A stretch of DNA of 64,000 nucleotides from CAXBNB01 sp040222275 (GTDB lineage Bacteria; Bacteroidota; Bacteroidia; Cytophagales; Cyclobacteriaceae), in assembly GCA_040222275.1 (NCBI GenBank), contig JAVKDJ010000046.1, positions 138,256-202,255 of the forward strand. The letters are read 5' to 3'. The translations under genes were made by a program, and so were the position numbers. Shown piece by piece: positions 45,227 to 54,465 of the stretch (the first letter of the stretch is position 1; the number at the start of each line of letters is the position of its first letter). A model generated the notes under the pieces. The model saw only the letters and a program-made list of their open reading frames with translations. It had not been told where the DNA came from and ran no database searches.

Positions 45227-45760
45227 TTAATTGTTGTATGGTTTGTAATTGAATTTTGCTGTGACTTCCACTTCCTCTGCTATATTGTAAAAGACCGCCT
45301 TTGGAATCTTTATTTTATAGTCAACCAACTTGACCGTAAAAACAGACTCTACCTTCACCTCCCCTGGCGATACCACGATAGTCCCCGGCAATTTCACCTT
45401 TCGGGTGACGCCATGGATCATCAGTTCCCCTTCCACTTCCACCTCCTGTGTTCCGTTCTTGTTTTCCCAGTTGAGTATCTGCCCTTTAAAGGTTGACTTT
45501 GGGTACTTGTCAGATTCCAGGTAGTTTTCATTGAAATGCTCCTGCATCAATGATTTGTCAAACTGAAAGCCATCGATCGGAACAGAAAATACCACCTGCC
45601 CATTGCTAAGATCCACCACACTTTTCGATCCTTCATTCTCTGCTTCGATATCCTCTATGGGCGCACTCGAATAAAACCTGATGTAGGATTGGTCCGAAGT
45701 AAACTTTTGCCCATATAGCAGTGATGGAACCAGCAATATAAAAATACACATCTTCTTCAT
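45227..45760 (-). CDS. YceI-family periplasmic protein
   Basis: A 177-residue exported lipocalin-like protein. The signal peptide ends near SLLYG-QKFTS. The YceI core has SYIRFYSSAPIEDIEAEN at its start, KYPKSTFKGQI in the middle and the typical IHGVTRKVKLPGTI strand pair. The family binds isoprenoid-type molecules in a barrel pocket. It sits 12 bp after a small cytochrome-like lipoprotein gene and 9 bp before the DUF5777 barrel, so all are probably one transcript. Confidence 0.93.
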   Translation of the reverse strand: MKKMCIFILLVPSLLYGQKFTSDQSYIRFYSSAPIEDIEAENEGSKSVVDLSNGQVVFSVPIDGFQFDKSLMQEHFNENYLESDKYPKSTFKGQILNWENKNGTQEVEVEGELMIHGVTRKVKLPGTIVVSPGEVKVESVFTVKLVDYKIKIPKAVFYNIAEEVEVTAKFNYKPYNN

Positions 45761-45772
45761 AACTTTTCAATT

Positions 45773-46129
45773 TTAATTGTCCATGGCCCCCTGGTCCACC
45801 CAGCGGCCTATCAGGTCCCTTTGTTGGTTGGAAATGCTCCCTGTTTGCGGCATGCCCCCACCCGGTCTGGTCCGGGTCTTTATCCGTCCGGCATTCGCAA
45901 TGATGTTGTTCCGCACAGATAGGTTGGGAAAAGTAGAACCCGACACATGGCATCCGGATAAGGCACATTTACTGTTGATAATGGGGACAATGTTGTCCGT
46001 CAGGCTCACTTCGTCCGGAATATCGTCGGCTGCCCCAAATAGTTCTTCTTCATTTTCATAACTACATCCGGTAAAAGCCAACAGGCCACATACCAAAGCA
46101 TAAGAAAGCAAGTTTTTCAGCATATTCAT
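45773..46129 (-). CDS. Small c-type cytochrome-like lipoprotein (CX4CH)
   Basis: A 118-residue lipoprotein with lipobox AFTGC at about residue 21. It carries an atypical heme-attachment-like motif, CALSGCH (four residues between the cysteines), and a later GGMPQTGS that could supply the distal methionine. The region from IINSKC to WVDQGAMDN is clearly paralogous to the C-terminal domain of the gene upstream. Heme binding is inferred from the family type; the CX4CH spacing departs from the standard CXXCH. Confidence 0.75.
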   Translation of the reverse strand: MNMLKNLLSYALVCGLLAFTGCSYENEEELFGAADDIPDEVSLTDNIVPIINSKCALSGCHVSGSTFPNLSVRNNIIANAGRIKTRTRPGGGMPQTGSISNQQRDLIGRWVDQGAMDN

Positions 46130-46135
46130 ATCCAG

Positions 46136-47158
46136 TTAATTGTTAGGTGCCCCATCATCTACCCAACAGGCGATCAGAGCCTTTTCGTCAGCAGTTAGAG
46201 AACCAGACCTTGGCATATCACCACTTTGGGTGCGCGTTTTTATCCCGGCAGCATTGTTTTGCACAGTGGCAAAAGTGCTAAAATTCTGCCTTCCGGTTCC
46301 CGATACATGACAGCCTGAAATGGCGCATTTCGTGTCGATGATACTCTTAACGCTGCTGGCATACGATGTACCTGACAGCACTGAAACGGACTCGGAAGTT
46401 TCGCAACCACTGCCATCCTTCACAACCACAGTATGGTCACCTGCCGCCAAAGAACTTGCCTGATTGGAAGTACCGAAAGCAGCATCCCCAAATTTGTAGG
46501 TATAACTCCCATCCCCACCAGATGCGGTCACTGTGATCGATCCATTGGATGTTCCACAACCAGCGTCCTCTTTCGAGGCAGAAAAGGTAACAGTGCTCAT
46601 ATCAGAGCCAACTGTGGCTGTAGTATTACCGGTACATCCATTGGCATCTTTGGCGGTTACGGTGTAGTTTCCGGCGGTAAGGCCACTAAACGTACCACCA
46701 GATTGAAAAGTGGTACCGTCAACACTATATTCCAGAGTACCCGTCCCTCCTGAAGCCGAAGCGGTAAGACTACCCCCATCGGTACATGTCTCGGCAGTAG
46801 TTTCTGTAACTGTAACCGCTACATCACCGATATCTTCACCCACAGAGGCTGAAGCTGTCGCTGTACAATCATTGGCATCCTTTACAGTGATGGTGAAAGA
46901 GCCCATACTGACGCCAGAAAACGTTCCTGATGACTGAAAAGTAGTGCCATCCATACTGTATTGCACAGCTCCACTACCTCCGCTCGCCAGTGCCACGATA
47001 GTGCCTGGTGTAGCACAAAAAACGTCTGTGGTACTGGAAACAGATACAGTCAATCCCGATGCAGAGCAATCAATCGTTGGTTCCTCTTCACTACCACATG
47101 AAAATAGCAAGAGAATTCCTGCAGATATTAGCAGAGAGTGAATAAAACGTCTTTTCAT
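46136..47158 (-). CDS. Lipoprotein with three SprB repeats fused to a cytochrome-like domain
   Basis: A 340-residue lipoprotein (lipobox LLFSC near residue 21). Three SprB-type repeats follow at about residues 35-110, 111-185 and 186-262, each with the pattern GGxGxxxYSxDGTTFQS...GxxTVTxKDxxGC. The C-terminal 75 residues form a CAISGCH domain with GDMPRSGS as possible methionine ligand. SprB repeats are otherwise found in gliding adhesins and T9SS cargo. This is the first gene of the operon reading on to the small paralogous lipoprotein 6 bp downstream, then YceI and DUF5777. Confidence 0.82.
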   Translation of the reverse strand: MKRRFIHSLLISAGILLLFSCGSEEEPTIDCSASGLTVSVSSTTDVFCATPGTIVALASGGSGAVQYSMDGTTFQSSGTFSGVSMGSFTITVKDANDCTATASASVGEDIGDVAVTVTETTAETCTDGGSLTASASGGTGTLEYSVDGTTFQSGGTFSGLTAGNYTVTAKDANGCTGNTTATVGSDMSTVTFSASKEDAGCGTSNGSITVTASGGDGSYTYKFGDAAFGTSNQASSLAAGDHTVVVKDGSGCETSESVSVLSGTSYASSVKSIIDTKCAISGCHVSGTGRQNFSTFATVQNNAAGIKTRTQSGDMPRSGSLTADEKALIACWVDDGAPNN

Positions 47159-47345
47159 ACAAATAGCTTTAGGTTTAACAATGCCAATTATATCACGTAG
47201 ATCGTATCAGTTTTGGGACAGTTAGATATAAACCCCCAACGGAGTTTAATAGAATATACCACTACTCTTAAGCCAATACCCTGCTAAGGAACAAAAAGGT
47301 TGCTTGAAGGATAAAAAAAATTGACAAATAATTTGGTTCCAGGTA

Positions 47346-48593
47346 TCAGCTAGATGCATACTGCATCAACAACCCGCATACGTAGGCTGCATAAGTGCCC
47401 AAAGCATAACCCAATACTGCCAGCAAAACGCCAACTGGTGCTAGCGATGGATGAAAGGCAGAGGCCATAATTGGTGCTGAGGCAGCACCTCCCACATTGG
47501 CCTGGCTACCCACAGCTACGAAGAAAAAAGGTGCCCTGATGATTTTTGCTACAATCAGCAACAGGGAAATATGCACCAGCATCCAGACAATTCCTACCAA
47601 AAACAAACCAGGTGACTCGAATATGGCCAAAACATTCATTTTCATTCCTATAGTAGCCACCAAGATGTAGATAAATACGCTACCCACTTTGGAAGCACCA
47701 ACCCCTTCAAGTTCCCTCAATTTGGTGAAAGACAATATTAACCCCATGGTCGTGGAAATTACTATCAACCAAAAGAACCCCGAAGTGAGGCTGTATTGTT
47801 TCAGGCCCGGGTAATTCTCAAGCAGATATGGGGCTATCCAATCACTGAGCAAATGTGCCATGCCGGTAATCCCAAAACCCACCGCCAGGATAATCATCAG
47901 ATCGGTCAGTGTGGGTATTTTGGCAATACTGGCACTGTATTGTTCCATTTTATTTTTTACTTCATCTATGGCCGAAGCATCCGCTTTCAGGTATTTATCC
48001 AACAGGGTGGATTTACCCGCCCCTATGAGCAGACAGGCCATCCAGATGTTGGCTACAATGATATCTACAGTTACCATCTTTGAAAAAAGGTCGTCATCTA
48101 CCAAAAACACCTCCTTCATGGCAGCCTGGTTGGCCCCACCTCCTATCCAACTGCCAGCTACGGTGGTCATGCCCCGCCAGACTTCTTCAGACTCTACTCC
48201 AATCACCGATGGTGCAAAATAGGAGAAAAACAGAATCGCAATAGGCCCTCCTATGAGGATGCCCACCGTACCTGTCAGGAACATGATTACGGCTTTGGAA
48301 CCCAGCTTGATAATTTCTTTGAAATCAGTGCTGATTGTCAGCAATACCAGGCATGCAGGCAGCATATACCTGGATGCGACAAAATAAAGGTTGGAGTGGT
48401 CACCATCAATTATCCCTAGTGAATTGAACACCGAAGGCAGGAAATAACACACCAAAAGAGATGGCACATAGGAATAAAACTTTTTCCAAAAAGGATTGCT
48501 TGAAGCAGCCGTCTTAAAGACAATCCCGAGAAGTACAAGTAAAAGGCCAAGAACTATAGCATCGTTGGTTATTAGTGGTGAAGGTTCTTCCAT
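47346..48593 (-). CDS. DUF819-family membrane protein
   Basis: A 415-residue inner-membrane protein with about 10-11 helices. Family features include the conserved central AGSWIGGGANQAAMKEVF (about 146-163) and, near the C-terminus, VGSQANVGGAASAPIMASAF (about 366-385), which resemble paired re-entrant transport motifs. DUF819 members are thought to be secondary transporters, but no substrate is known to me. Its ATG lies inside the end of the Nudix gene (22-bp overlap), so the pair is probably translationally coupled. Confidence 0.88.
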   Translation of the reverse strand: MEEPSPLITNDAIVLGLLLVLLGIVFKTAASSNPFWKKFYSYVPSLLVCYFLPSVFNSLGIIDGDHSNLYFVASRYMLPACLVLLTISTDFKEIIKLGSKAVIMFLTGTVGILIGGPIAILFFSYFAPSVIGVESEEVWRGMTTVAGSWIGGGANQAAMKEVFLVDDDLFSKMVTVDIIVANIWMACLLIGAGKSTLLDKYLKADASAIDEVKNKMEQYSASIAKIPTLTDLMIILAVGFGITGMAHLLSDWIAPYLLENYPGLKQYSLTSGFFWLIVISTTMGLILSFTKLRELEGVGASKVGSVFIYILVATIGMKMNVLAIFESPGLFLVGIVWMLVHISLLLIVAKIIRAPFFFVAVGSQANVGGAASAPIMASAFHPSLAPVGVLLAVLGYALGTYAAYVCGLLMQYASS

Positions 48594-49231
48594 GGGATAT
48601 CAATTCGGTTCAATATTGTTAAAAATTCGTTTAAAATCATTGCTGTTGCCCCCCAAACCATTTGTCCATGAAAGTCGAAATATGGAATAAACAACTCCAG
48701 GTCACTTCTTACTTTCATCTGCTTGGAATATTGGTTTTCAGGGTTGGTCAGCTCATTGAGTTCTACTTCAAACAGCCTGACTACCTCCCTGTGATCAAGT
48801 ACAAAATCAGGCTTTTCCTGTACATAGCCTATAGTCGGCAACACCTTGAAATTACTAGCCTGAATGTATAGCTCCGAAAGGTTGCCCAGGATAGTGACAT
48901 CCCCTTCAGGGACTCCAATTTCTTCAGAGGTTTCGCGCTTTGCTGTTTCAATAAGATTCACATCCTTTTTTTCCTTTTTACCACCTGGAAGCGAAATTTG
49001 CCCGCTATGGACACCGGGATATTTGTTCCTTTCCATCAGTGGAAACCGTACCACATCCCCATCGGGGTAGAGCAGGATCATCACACCACCCAGTTTTACA
49101 TCCTCCAAATGGTCAAAATTAAACCGGGTACTATTGACAGGTTTGGGTGCCATTCCAATCTGCCCCTGCATACCTGGAAGCGGTTTTTTGATTTCGTCTT
49201 TTAACTTGTGGATAAGTTCTTCCAATATCAT
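48572..49231 (-). CDS. Nudix hydrolase, probable CoA pyrophosphatase
   Basis: A 219-residue cytoplasmic Nudix enzyme. The Nudix box lies at about 84-107, ending AKRETSEEIGV; the expected first glutamate (G-x5-E) is Asp90 here, a mild deviation, while the catalytic RExxEExG is intact. The preceding YPGVHSGQISLPGG fits the CoA/acyl-CoA pyrophosphatase signature. It would split CoA to 3',5'-ADP and 4'-phosphopantetheine. The 3' end overlaps the DUF819 gene by 22 bp. Confidence 0.88.
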   Translation of the reverse strand: MILEELIHKLKDEIKKPLPGMQGQIGMAPKPVNSTRFNFDHLEDVKLGGVMILLYPDGDVVRFPLMERNKYPGVHSGQISLPGGKKEKKDVNLIETAKRETSEEIGVPEGDVTILGNLSELYIQASNFKVLPTIGYVQEKPDFVLDHREVVRLFEVELNELTNPENQYSKQMKVRSDLELFIPYFDFHGQMVWGATAMILNEFLTILNRIDIPWKNLHH

Positions 49232-49408
49232 TGATGGTGGAATGTTAGAGTCTTTTCGGCACTAGTCCCTTGAATAGGCCAAGAACCTGCCTGCAATAAT
49301 AAAGATTACAGTCCCTGAAACCACGAAGCGTGATTTAAAAATTTAAAGGCTATTTGACAAACATAATGATATAATTATTAACTTAGTTTGTCATCAATTA
49401 CAACCTGC

Positions 49409-50122
49409 ATGGACAAAGTCCCGGATTATGTCAGTCTGGTATTTATACTTTCTACACTAGCTACTTTCGGCTTTATTTGTTCGGGTGTAATCCAGGCAAG
49501 GCAAACGAAGAGTATGCTTGTATCGTCCGTTGCAGGAGTGGCCATCATTGCGTGGCTGGCTCTGCTGGCTTTGCTCGCCCTCCGGAATTTCTTTTTTGAT
49601 TTTGATGCCAGGCCCCCACGTTTGTTTTTTGCAATAGCCCCGCCGTTGTTGACCATACTTTTTCTGATCTTCAACGGACGGACAAGGAAATACCTGCAAA
49701 ATATGCCCATCACTACCCTCACATACCTGCATATAGTAAGGGTGCCGGTAGAAATGGTACTGTGGTGGCTATACCTTGGTGGTTTGGTGCCTTCCCTTAT
49801 GACATTCGAAGGAATAAATTATGACATCCTCTCCGGGGTTACTGCCCCGTTCATCGCAATTTTTGCAGTGGGGTTTAAACACAAAAGAAGGGTAATAGCC
49901 ATTGTCTGGAATATTGTAGCGCTTGGGTTGTTGTTCAACATTGTGGGGCATGCCATCCTCTCTGCCCCAGGCCCATTCCAAAAACTGGCCTTTGATGTAC
50001 CCAATACCGGTGTATTTTATTTTCCCTTCATCTGGCTACCGGCATTCGTAGCACCCGCAGTTCTTTTTGCCCACCTGGTTTCCCTTATCAAGTTGTTTGA
50101 AGGAAATGGCAACCTGAAATAA
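49409..50122 (+). CDS. Uncharacterised multi-pass membrane protein
   Basis: A 237-residue protein from the ATG at 49409; a TTG seven codons upstream is less likely. About seven hydrophobic helices can be counted (SLVFILSTLATFGFICSGV, AIIAWLALLALLALR, PPLLTILFLIF, VEMVLWWLYLGGLV, FIAIFAVGF, IVALGLLFNIVGHAI, WLPAFVAPAVLFAHLVSL). I recognise no catalytic or transport motif. It ends 25 bp before the XRE/IrrE-type regulator on the same strand, so the pair may be one transcript and the regulator may control it. Confidence 0.75.
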   Translation: MDKVPDYVSLVFILSTLATFGFICSGVIQARQTKSMLVSSVAGVAIIAWLALLALLALRNFFFDFDARPPRLFFAIAPPLLTILFLIFNGRTRKYLQNMPITTLTYLHIVRVPVEMVLWWLYLGGLVPSLMTFEGINYDILSGVTAPFIAIFAVGFKHKRRVIAIVWNIVALGLLFNIVGHAILSAPGPFQKLAFDVPNTGVFYFPFIWLPAFVAPAVLFAHLVSLIKLFEGNGNLK

Positions 50123-50147
50123 ATAGTCTTGACAGTAGAAAGCAGCT

Positions 50148-51647
50148 ATGGCACTAAATAAAGAATACAAAAAGCTAATTTTTGGAATCAAACTCAGGGA
50201 CTACCGAAACAGAAAACAGTTTTCCCTTCAAAAACTATCCCAACTGACCAACATTTCAGTATCCTATCTGAACGAAATTGAAAAGGGTAAAAAATATCCA
50301 AAACCTGACAAAATAGGAAGGCTTGCCAGAGTGCTGGGTGTCCAGGATGGTGAACTGGTATCCGAACACCTGGACAACAACTTGTCGCCACTGGTAGAAT
50401 TGCTACACTCTGGTATCTTGTCCGAACTGCCCCTTGAAATGTTTGGATTGGAGCCAGGCAAGCTCCTGGAACTGCTTTCAAACGCCCCTTCAAAGCTCAA
50501 TGCTTTTATCGGCACCCTACTGGAGATCAGCAGAAACTATGACATGCGGGTAGAGACCTTCTATTTCTCTGTGATGCGTTCATACCAGGAAATCCACAAC
50601 AACTACTTCGACGACCTGGAACTGGCCGCTGAAAGGTTTCTGGATGAATACAAAATCAACATCAATTCCCCTCTGACTACCAGGCACCTTGAAAACATAC
50701 TCACCAAGGAATTCAATTATAAGATCATCTACGATTCTTTTGAAGAACATGAATCGCTAGGCGACATGCGCTCCATCATGAAACCCGGAGGACGAAGGAA
50801 ACCAAGGCTTACCCTTAACGCCGCGCTCAACTCAAGGCAAAGGGGTTTTAACCTGGCCAAGGAAATAGGGCATGCCTACCTGGGCTTGAAAACCAGGACA
50901 CTTACATCACCCTGGGTGGATGTCACCTCTTTCGACCAGGTGCTCAACAATTTCAAAGCTTCGTATTTTGCGTTGGCCATTCTTATCAATAGAAAAAACT
51001 TTTTGACAGACCTGGAAAGTTTTTTCTCAAAACCCACCTGGGAGCCCAACATATTGATAGACACCATGATGAGCTACAATGCCACTCCAGAGATGGTCTT
51101 GCAGCGCATGACCAACCTGCTGCCACAGTATTTTGGGTTTAGGGAGCTGTTCTTTTTCCGATTTCACAACGTGCCATTCTCAGGCAACTACAACCTGAGC
51201 AAAGAGCTGCACATAGCCAGGGAGCACACACCCCGGGGAACGGTGCTACAGGAGCATTTCTGCAGACGATGGATGTTCATTAGCATATTGGACGAACTGG
51301 CACACAACCAAAGGGAAGGCAATGAAATGCTGGAACTTGGGGGTGCCCAAATCGACAAATACTACGAAACCGGGGAAGAATTTCTGGTTTTGTCCCTGGC
51401 AAGGCCATTGAGTCCCACCCCAGGGATAAACAGCAGCCTGGCGCTGGGCATCAGGCTAGAAGACAATGTACGGGAGAAAATAAACTTTCTACATGACCCA
51501 ACTATCAATACCAAAAGGGTGAATGATACCTGCGAACGCTGCAATGCCATCGACTGTCAGGAACGGGTGGCCGAACCGTACGTGTACCGCGAACTCAAAA
51601 AAGAAAAAGACCGGCGACAAGCCCTAAGGGAGTACTTCAAGAAGTAG
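50148..51647 (+). CDS. XRE-family regulator with degenerate IrrE-like domain (ScfR/RamB type)
   Basis: A 499-residue transcription factor. The N-terminal XRE helix-turn-helix is at about 10-70 (LRDYRNRKQFSLQKLSQLTNISVSYLNEIEKG). An ImmA/IrrE-like region follows near residue 230-260, where the usual HExxH zinc site reads KEIGHA and so has lost the first histidine. The C-terminal part has a Cys cluster, CERCNAIDCQER, near 462-473, seen in the short-chain-fatty-acyl regulator (ScfR) group. Members such as RamB and PrpR control acetate/propionate metabolism genes. Loss of the zinc site fits a ligand-sensing rather than a protease role (inference). Confidence 0.88.
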   Translation: MALNKEYKKLIFGIKLRDYRNRKQFSLQKLSQLTNISVSYLNEIEKGKKYPKPDKIGRLARVLGVQDGELVSEHLDNNLSPLVELLHSGILSELPLEMFGLEPGKLLELLSNAPSKLNAFIGTLLEISRNYDMRVETFYFSVMRSYQEIHNNYFDDLELAAERFLDEYKININSPLTTRHLENILTKEFNYKIIYDSFEEHESLGDMRSIMKPGGRRKPRLTLNAALNSRQRGFNLAKEIGHAYLGLKTRTLTSPWVDVTSFDQVLNNFKASYFALAILINRKNFLTDLESFFSKPTWEPNILIDTMMSYNATPEMVLQRMTNLLPQYFGFRELFFFRFHNVPFSGNYNLSKELHIAREHTPRGTVLQEHFCRRWMFISILDELAHNQREGNEMLELGGAQIDKYYETGEEFLVLSLARPLSPTPGINSSLALGIRLEDNVREKINFLHDPTINTKRVNDTCERCNAIDCQERVAEPYVYRELKKEKDRRQALREYFKK

Positions 51648-51678
51648 ATGTAGTCAAGCCACCAGCCATCCTCCTGGT

Positions 51679-53295
51679 CTATATTTCATCCGAAGCTGGC
51701 ACCCATCTGGTTTTGAGGTCCGGCTTCTTCATGTCTTTATCCAGGGGAAACATAGGTCTAATAATTCGTTTGTGGTCCAAACGCTCCAGATCCTGATCCA
51801 CCCCTCCAGGGGTTAGTGCCATGATCCACCCAGCCCTCATGTCGTAAAGTTCGGGCACCAGGTATCCGATTTTCACCACCACAATGTCCGTTTTCCTGGG
51901 ATCAAGGCCCAGGTTAGTAAAATCGCTTTCATGATGGTACGGCTTACGTTTTTTGGTTACAATCACGTGTACACTACCTACCTGCACCACCACTTCAGTT
52001 TCTGCATGCACATCGCCATGCTTAATGGATTTTACTGTGCCCGAAATCCTGATAGGTGGAGCATACCGTGCATCTACTGCTGCCCCTGCCAGGGCATCCA
52101 CCTGGCCTCCTACTCCGACCTTTATGGCCTTTTCCACCAATTCCGGGCCGGGAATGGAAGCATATATCAGACTTGGCCCGCTTGCTGATTTAAATTCAGG
52201 CCGGGCTAGTATTTCTTTCAGGGTCCAGGTAACATCGCCTGCCCCGCCAGCGGTAGGGTTGTCACCCATATCACTGATAATGAAGGGTTGTTTCCCACTG
52301 GCGATTGCCATGTCCAGGCTTTCCTTGAGGGTAGCAGTTGCGGCTACAAATTCGAATTCTGACCGTACTTTCCAAAAATTATGGGCCAGGTCCTCGGCTG
52401 CATTCGCCACTTTTTTCTTGTCGTCTCCGGTTACCATCACCACGGCATGGTTGCGGGGTTCATCGGCCCAGGCATAACCTATCCAAATGGCAGCATCTAT
52501 TATCCCCTCTTGATCTGCAGCAGGTGCCACTCGGGCATACAAACCCTTACCGGGTTCTATCCGCGTGCTGGTTTTTTCACCAGGCAGCAGGATGGGCACA
52601 GGTATCCATGCCTTATAGGCTGGCTTGCCCTGTCCATTTTCCAACCTCGACAACAAATTGTCCACTGCTCGTTTTTTTGACTCCATAGCATCCTCATGGG
52701 GCGCCATCCTATAACAGGTGATCAGGTCTGTATGTTGTGCGAGCCGCCAGGATACATTGCCATGCAAATCCATGCAGGTGGAAATGATGGTATTTTTCCC
52801 TACCACCTGTCGTATTCTGGCGATCAGGTCACCTTCGGGATCATCCATACCCACCACGCTCATGGCGCCATGTATGTCGAAGTAAAGCCCATCGTAAGGC
52901 AGGTTTTCTCTCAGCAAGTCTAGGGTCTGTTTTACCAATGATTCGTAGGCCTCCTTTGTCACCGTGCCTCCTGGCAATGACTTGCCTACCAACGTGGGAA
53001 ACCAATTGGCCCTGTCCCTGTTTTCCGAACCTTCGGCAAAAAAAGGATATCTCTTGAAAATATCTTCGCCTACCTTGGCGTGAAAGGCTTCTTCGTGTGT
53101 AAGGGCTGGGGAAAATGTACTTGATTCTATGCCCAGCCCTGCAATGGCTATACGGGGAAGGTCTTTTTTGAGCTTGCCGTCATTGAATGTGGCATTGGCC
53201 GATTCAGCCATCAACAAAAAAGAAGCAAACAGGGCAAGAAACAAGGAAGTAACAGGAAAGTTGGTAAATTTCATCTTATTGGGTTTTGAACTCAT
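51679..53295 (-). CDS. Exported M81-family (MlrC-type) metallopeptidase
   Basis: A 538-residue protein with a signal peptide (LFLALFASFLLMAESANA). From about residue 46 it matches the MlrC/M81 pattern: IAIAGLGIESSTFSP at the start, YFDIHGAMSV, STCMDLHGNVS with the zinc-type Asp/His, and TCYRMAPHEDAMESKKRA. The MlrC C-terminal domain begins near residue 320. The name comes from the enzyme that finishes microcystin breakdown; in marine or soil Bacteroidota such genes act on unknown linear peptides or related amides. A second ATG at 53274 is possible. It is divergent from the membrane cyclase gene. Confidence 0.87.
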   Translation of the reverse strand: MSSKPNKMKFTNFPVTSLFLALFASFLLMAESANATFNDGKLKKDLPRIAIAGLGIESSTFSPALTHEEAFHAKVGEDIFKRYPFFAEGSENRDRANWFPTLVGKSLPGGTVTKEAYESLVKQTLDLLRENLPYDGLYFDIHGAMSVVGMDDPEGDLIARIRQVVGKNTIISTCMDLHGNVSWRLAQHTDLITCYRMAPHEDAMESKKRAVDNLLSRLENGQGKPAYKAWIPVPILLPGEKTSTRIEPGKGLYARVAPAADQEGIIDAAIWIGYAWADEPRNHAVVMVTGDDKKKVANAAEDLAHNFWKVRSEFEFVAATATLKESLDMAIASGKQPFIISDMGDNPTAGGAGDVTWTLKEILARPEFKSASGPSLIYASIPGPELVEKAIKVGVGGQVDALAGAAVDARYAPPIRISGTVKSIKHGDVHAETEVVVQVGSVHVIVTKKRKPYHHESDFTNLGLDPRKTDIVVVKIGYLVPELYDMRAGWIMALTPGGVDQDLERLDHKRIIRPMFPLDKDMKKPDLKTRWVPASDEI

Positions 53296-53348
53296 AGTGT
53301 TTTTTTAGATTGCGTGGTAAAATTATACAAGGAAAGGAAAACCCGGCC

Positions 53349-54389
53349 ATGACCAATAGAAATAAACACAGATGGCAACTCATTAAAGACTATTGCATCG
53401 GTTGGACTGCTGCTTTCGTTTTGTTGTGCATCGTGAGGGGAGTTGGTACTGTAGAATTGGGTTCGGTCCAGTTCGAACTTTGGAATGCGCTACTCATTTC
53501 TCTTGTTTTTGGTATTTTCTTCGGTGCTATCTCAGGATACGCACAAATCCTGACCGAGGAACGAATATACAAGCGTACCTCAATCCAAAAGCTATTGGTG
53601 CTTAGGTTTGTGTATGCCCTGCTGTTCCTGGTTGCCCTTATTTTAGTATCCTACGTCATCTGCCGGACTTTTTTCGGCGTTACCATCGGATTGATACAAT
53701 TTGCCTTCGAACCAGGAAGCTTTGCCATTTATTTTTACATCTTATTGACCGACTTTTTCATGGTAGTACTCAGGCAGGTCAACCTGATGCTTGGCAACAA
53801 CAACCTTGGAAAACTTTTAATGGGGAAATTTTATACCCCCAGGGAGGAAGAGCGTATTTTTATGTTCCTCGACTTGCAGTCCTCAACCCAACTGGCCGAA
53901 AAACTCGGACATATCAAATACAGTATGTTGATACAGGATTGCTTCAACGACCTGGGCGTAGTGATGGAAAATGACGCGGAGATTTATCAATATGTAGGTG
54001 ATGAAGCCATTCTCACCTGGCCATTAGAGGACGGATTACGAAACGGGAATTGCATCAACGCTTACTTCAATTTCAAAAACCTCCTCGTCAAAAAACGGGA
54101 CTACTACCTCAACAAGTACGGCTGTACCCCCTTTTTCAAAGCTGGCATGAATGCAGGCATAGTAACTGTAACAGAGGTAGGCAAGTACAAAAAAGAGATC
54201 GCCTACCACGGTGACACCCTGAATACAGCAGCCAGGATACAGGCCAAATGCAATCAGTTTGGTAAGGAGTTGCTCTTGTCAGAATACATCAAAGACAAAC
54301 TGAATGGCTCAAGTTTCGAATATGCTTTGATGGGCACAGAGCCCTTACGGGGCAAGGAAAAGGACGTGGCTATTTATGCCATTGCTTAA
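53349..54389 (+). CDS. Membrane-anchored class III adenylate/guanylate cyclase
   Basis: A 346-residue protein from the ATG at 53349; the longer frame starts at a TTG within the divergent promoter region. Four membrane helices occupy about residues 8-150, then a class III cyclase domain lies at about 168-345. The first metal-binding Asp is in FMFLDLQSST, the second in YQYVGDEAILTW, and the substrate and transition-state residues are in DTLNTAARIQ; all look intact. It is therefore probably active in making cAMP or cGMP; the specificity cannot be settled by eye. It may be linked to the cNMP-binding transporter at 30719-33964. Confidence 0.88.
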   Translation: MTNRNKHRWQLIKDYCIGWTAAFVLLCIVRGVGTVELGSVQFELWNALLISLVFGIFFGAISGYAQILTEERIYKRTSIQKLLVLRFVYALLFLVALILVSYVICRTFFGVTIGLIQFAFEPGSFAIYFYILLTDFFMVVLRQVNLMLGNNNLGKLLMGKFYTPREEERIFMFLDLQSSTQLAEKLGHIKYSMLIQDCFNDLGVVMENDAEIYQYVGDEAILTWPLEDGLRNGNCINAYFNFKNLLVKKRDYYLNKYGCTPFFKAGMNAGIVTVTEVGKYKKEIAYHGDTLNTAARIQAKCNQFGKELLLSEYIKDKLNGSSFEYALMGTEPLRGKEKDVAIYAIA

Positions 54390-54465
54390 GTCCTCACGCA
54401 CCAGAAAAACAAGGCTGCAATTGTCGGATGTACCCTGGCACACTCCTCCAAAATTCTAGTTGGCC

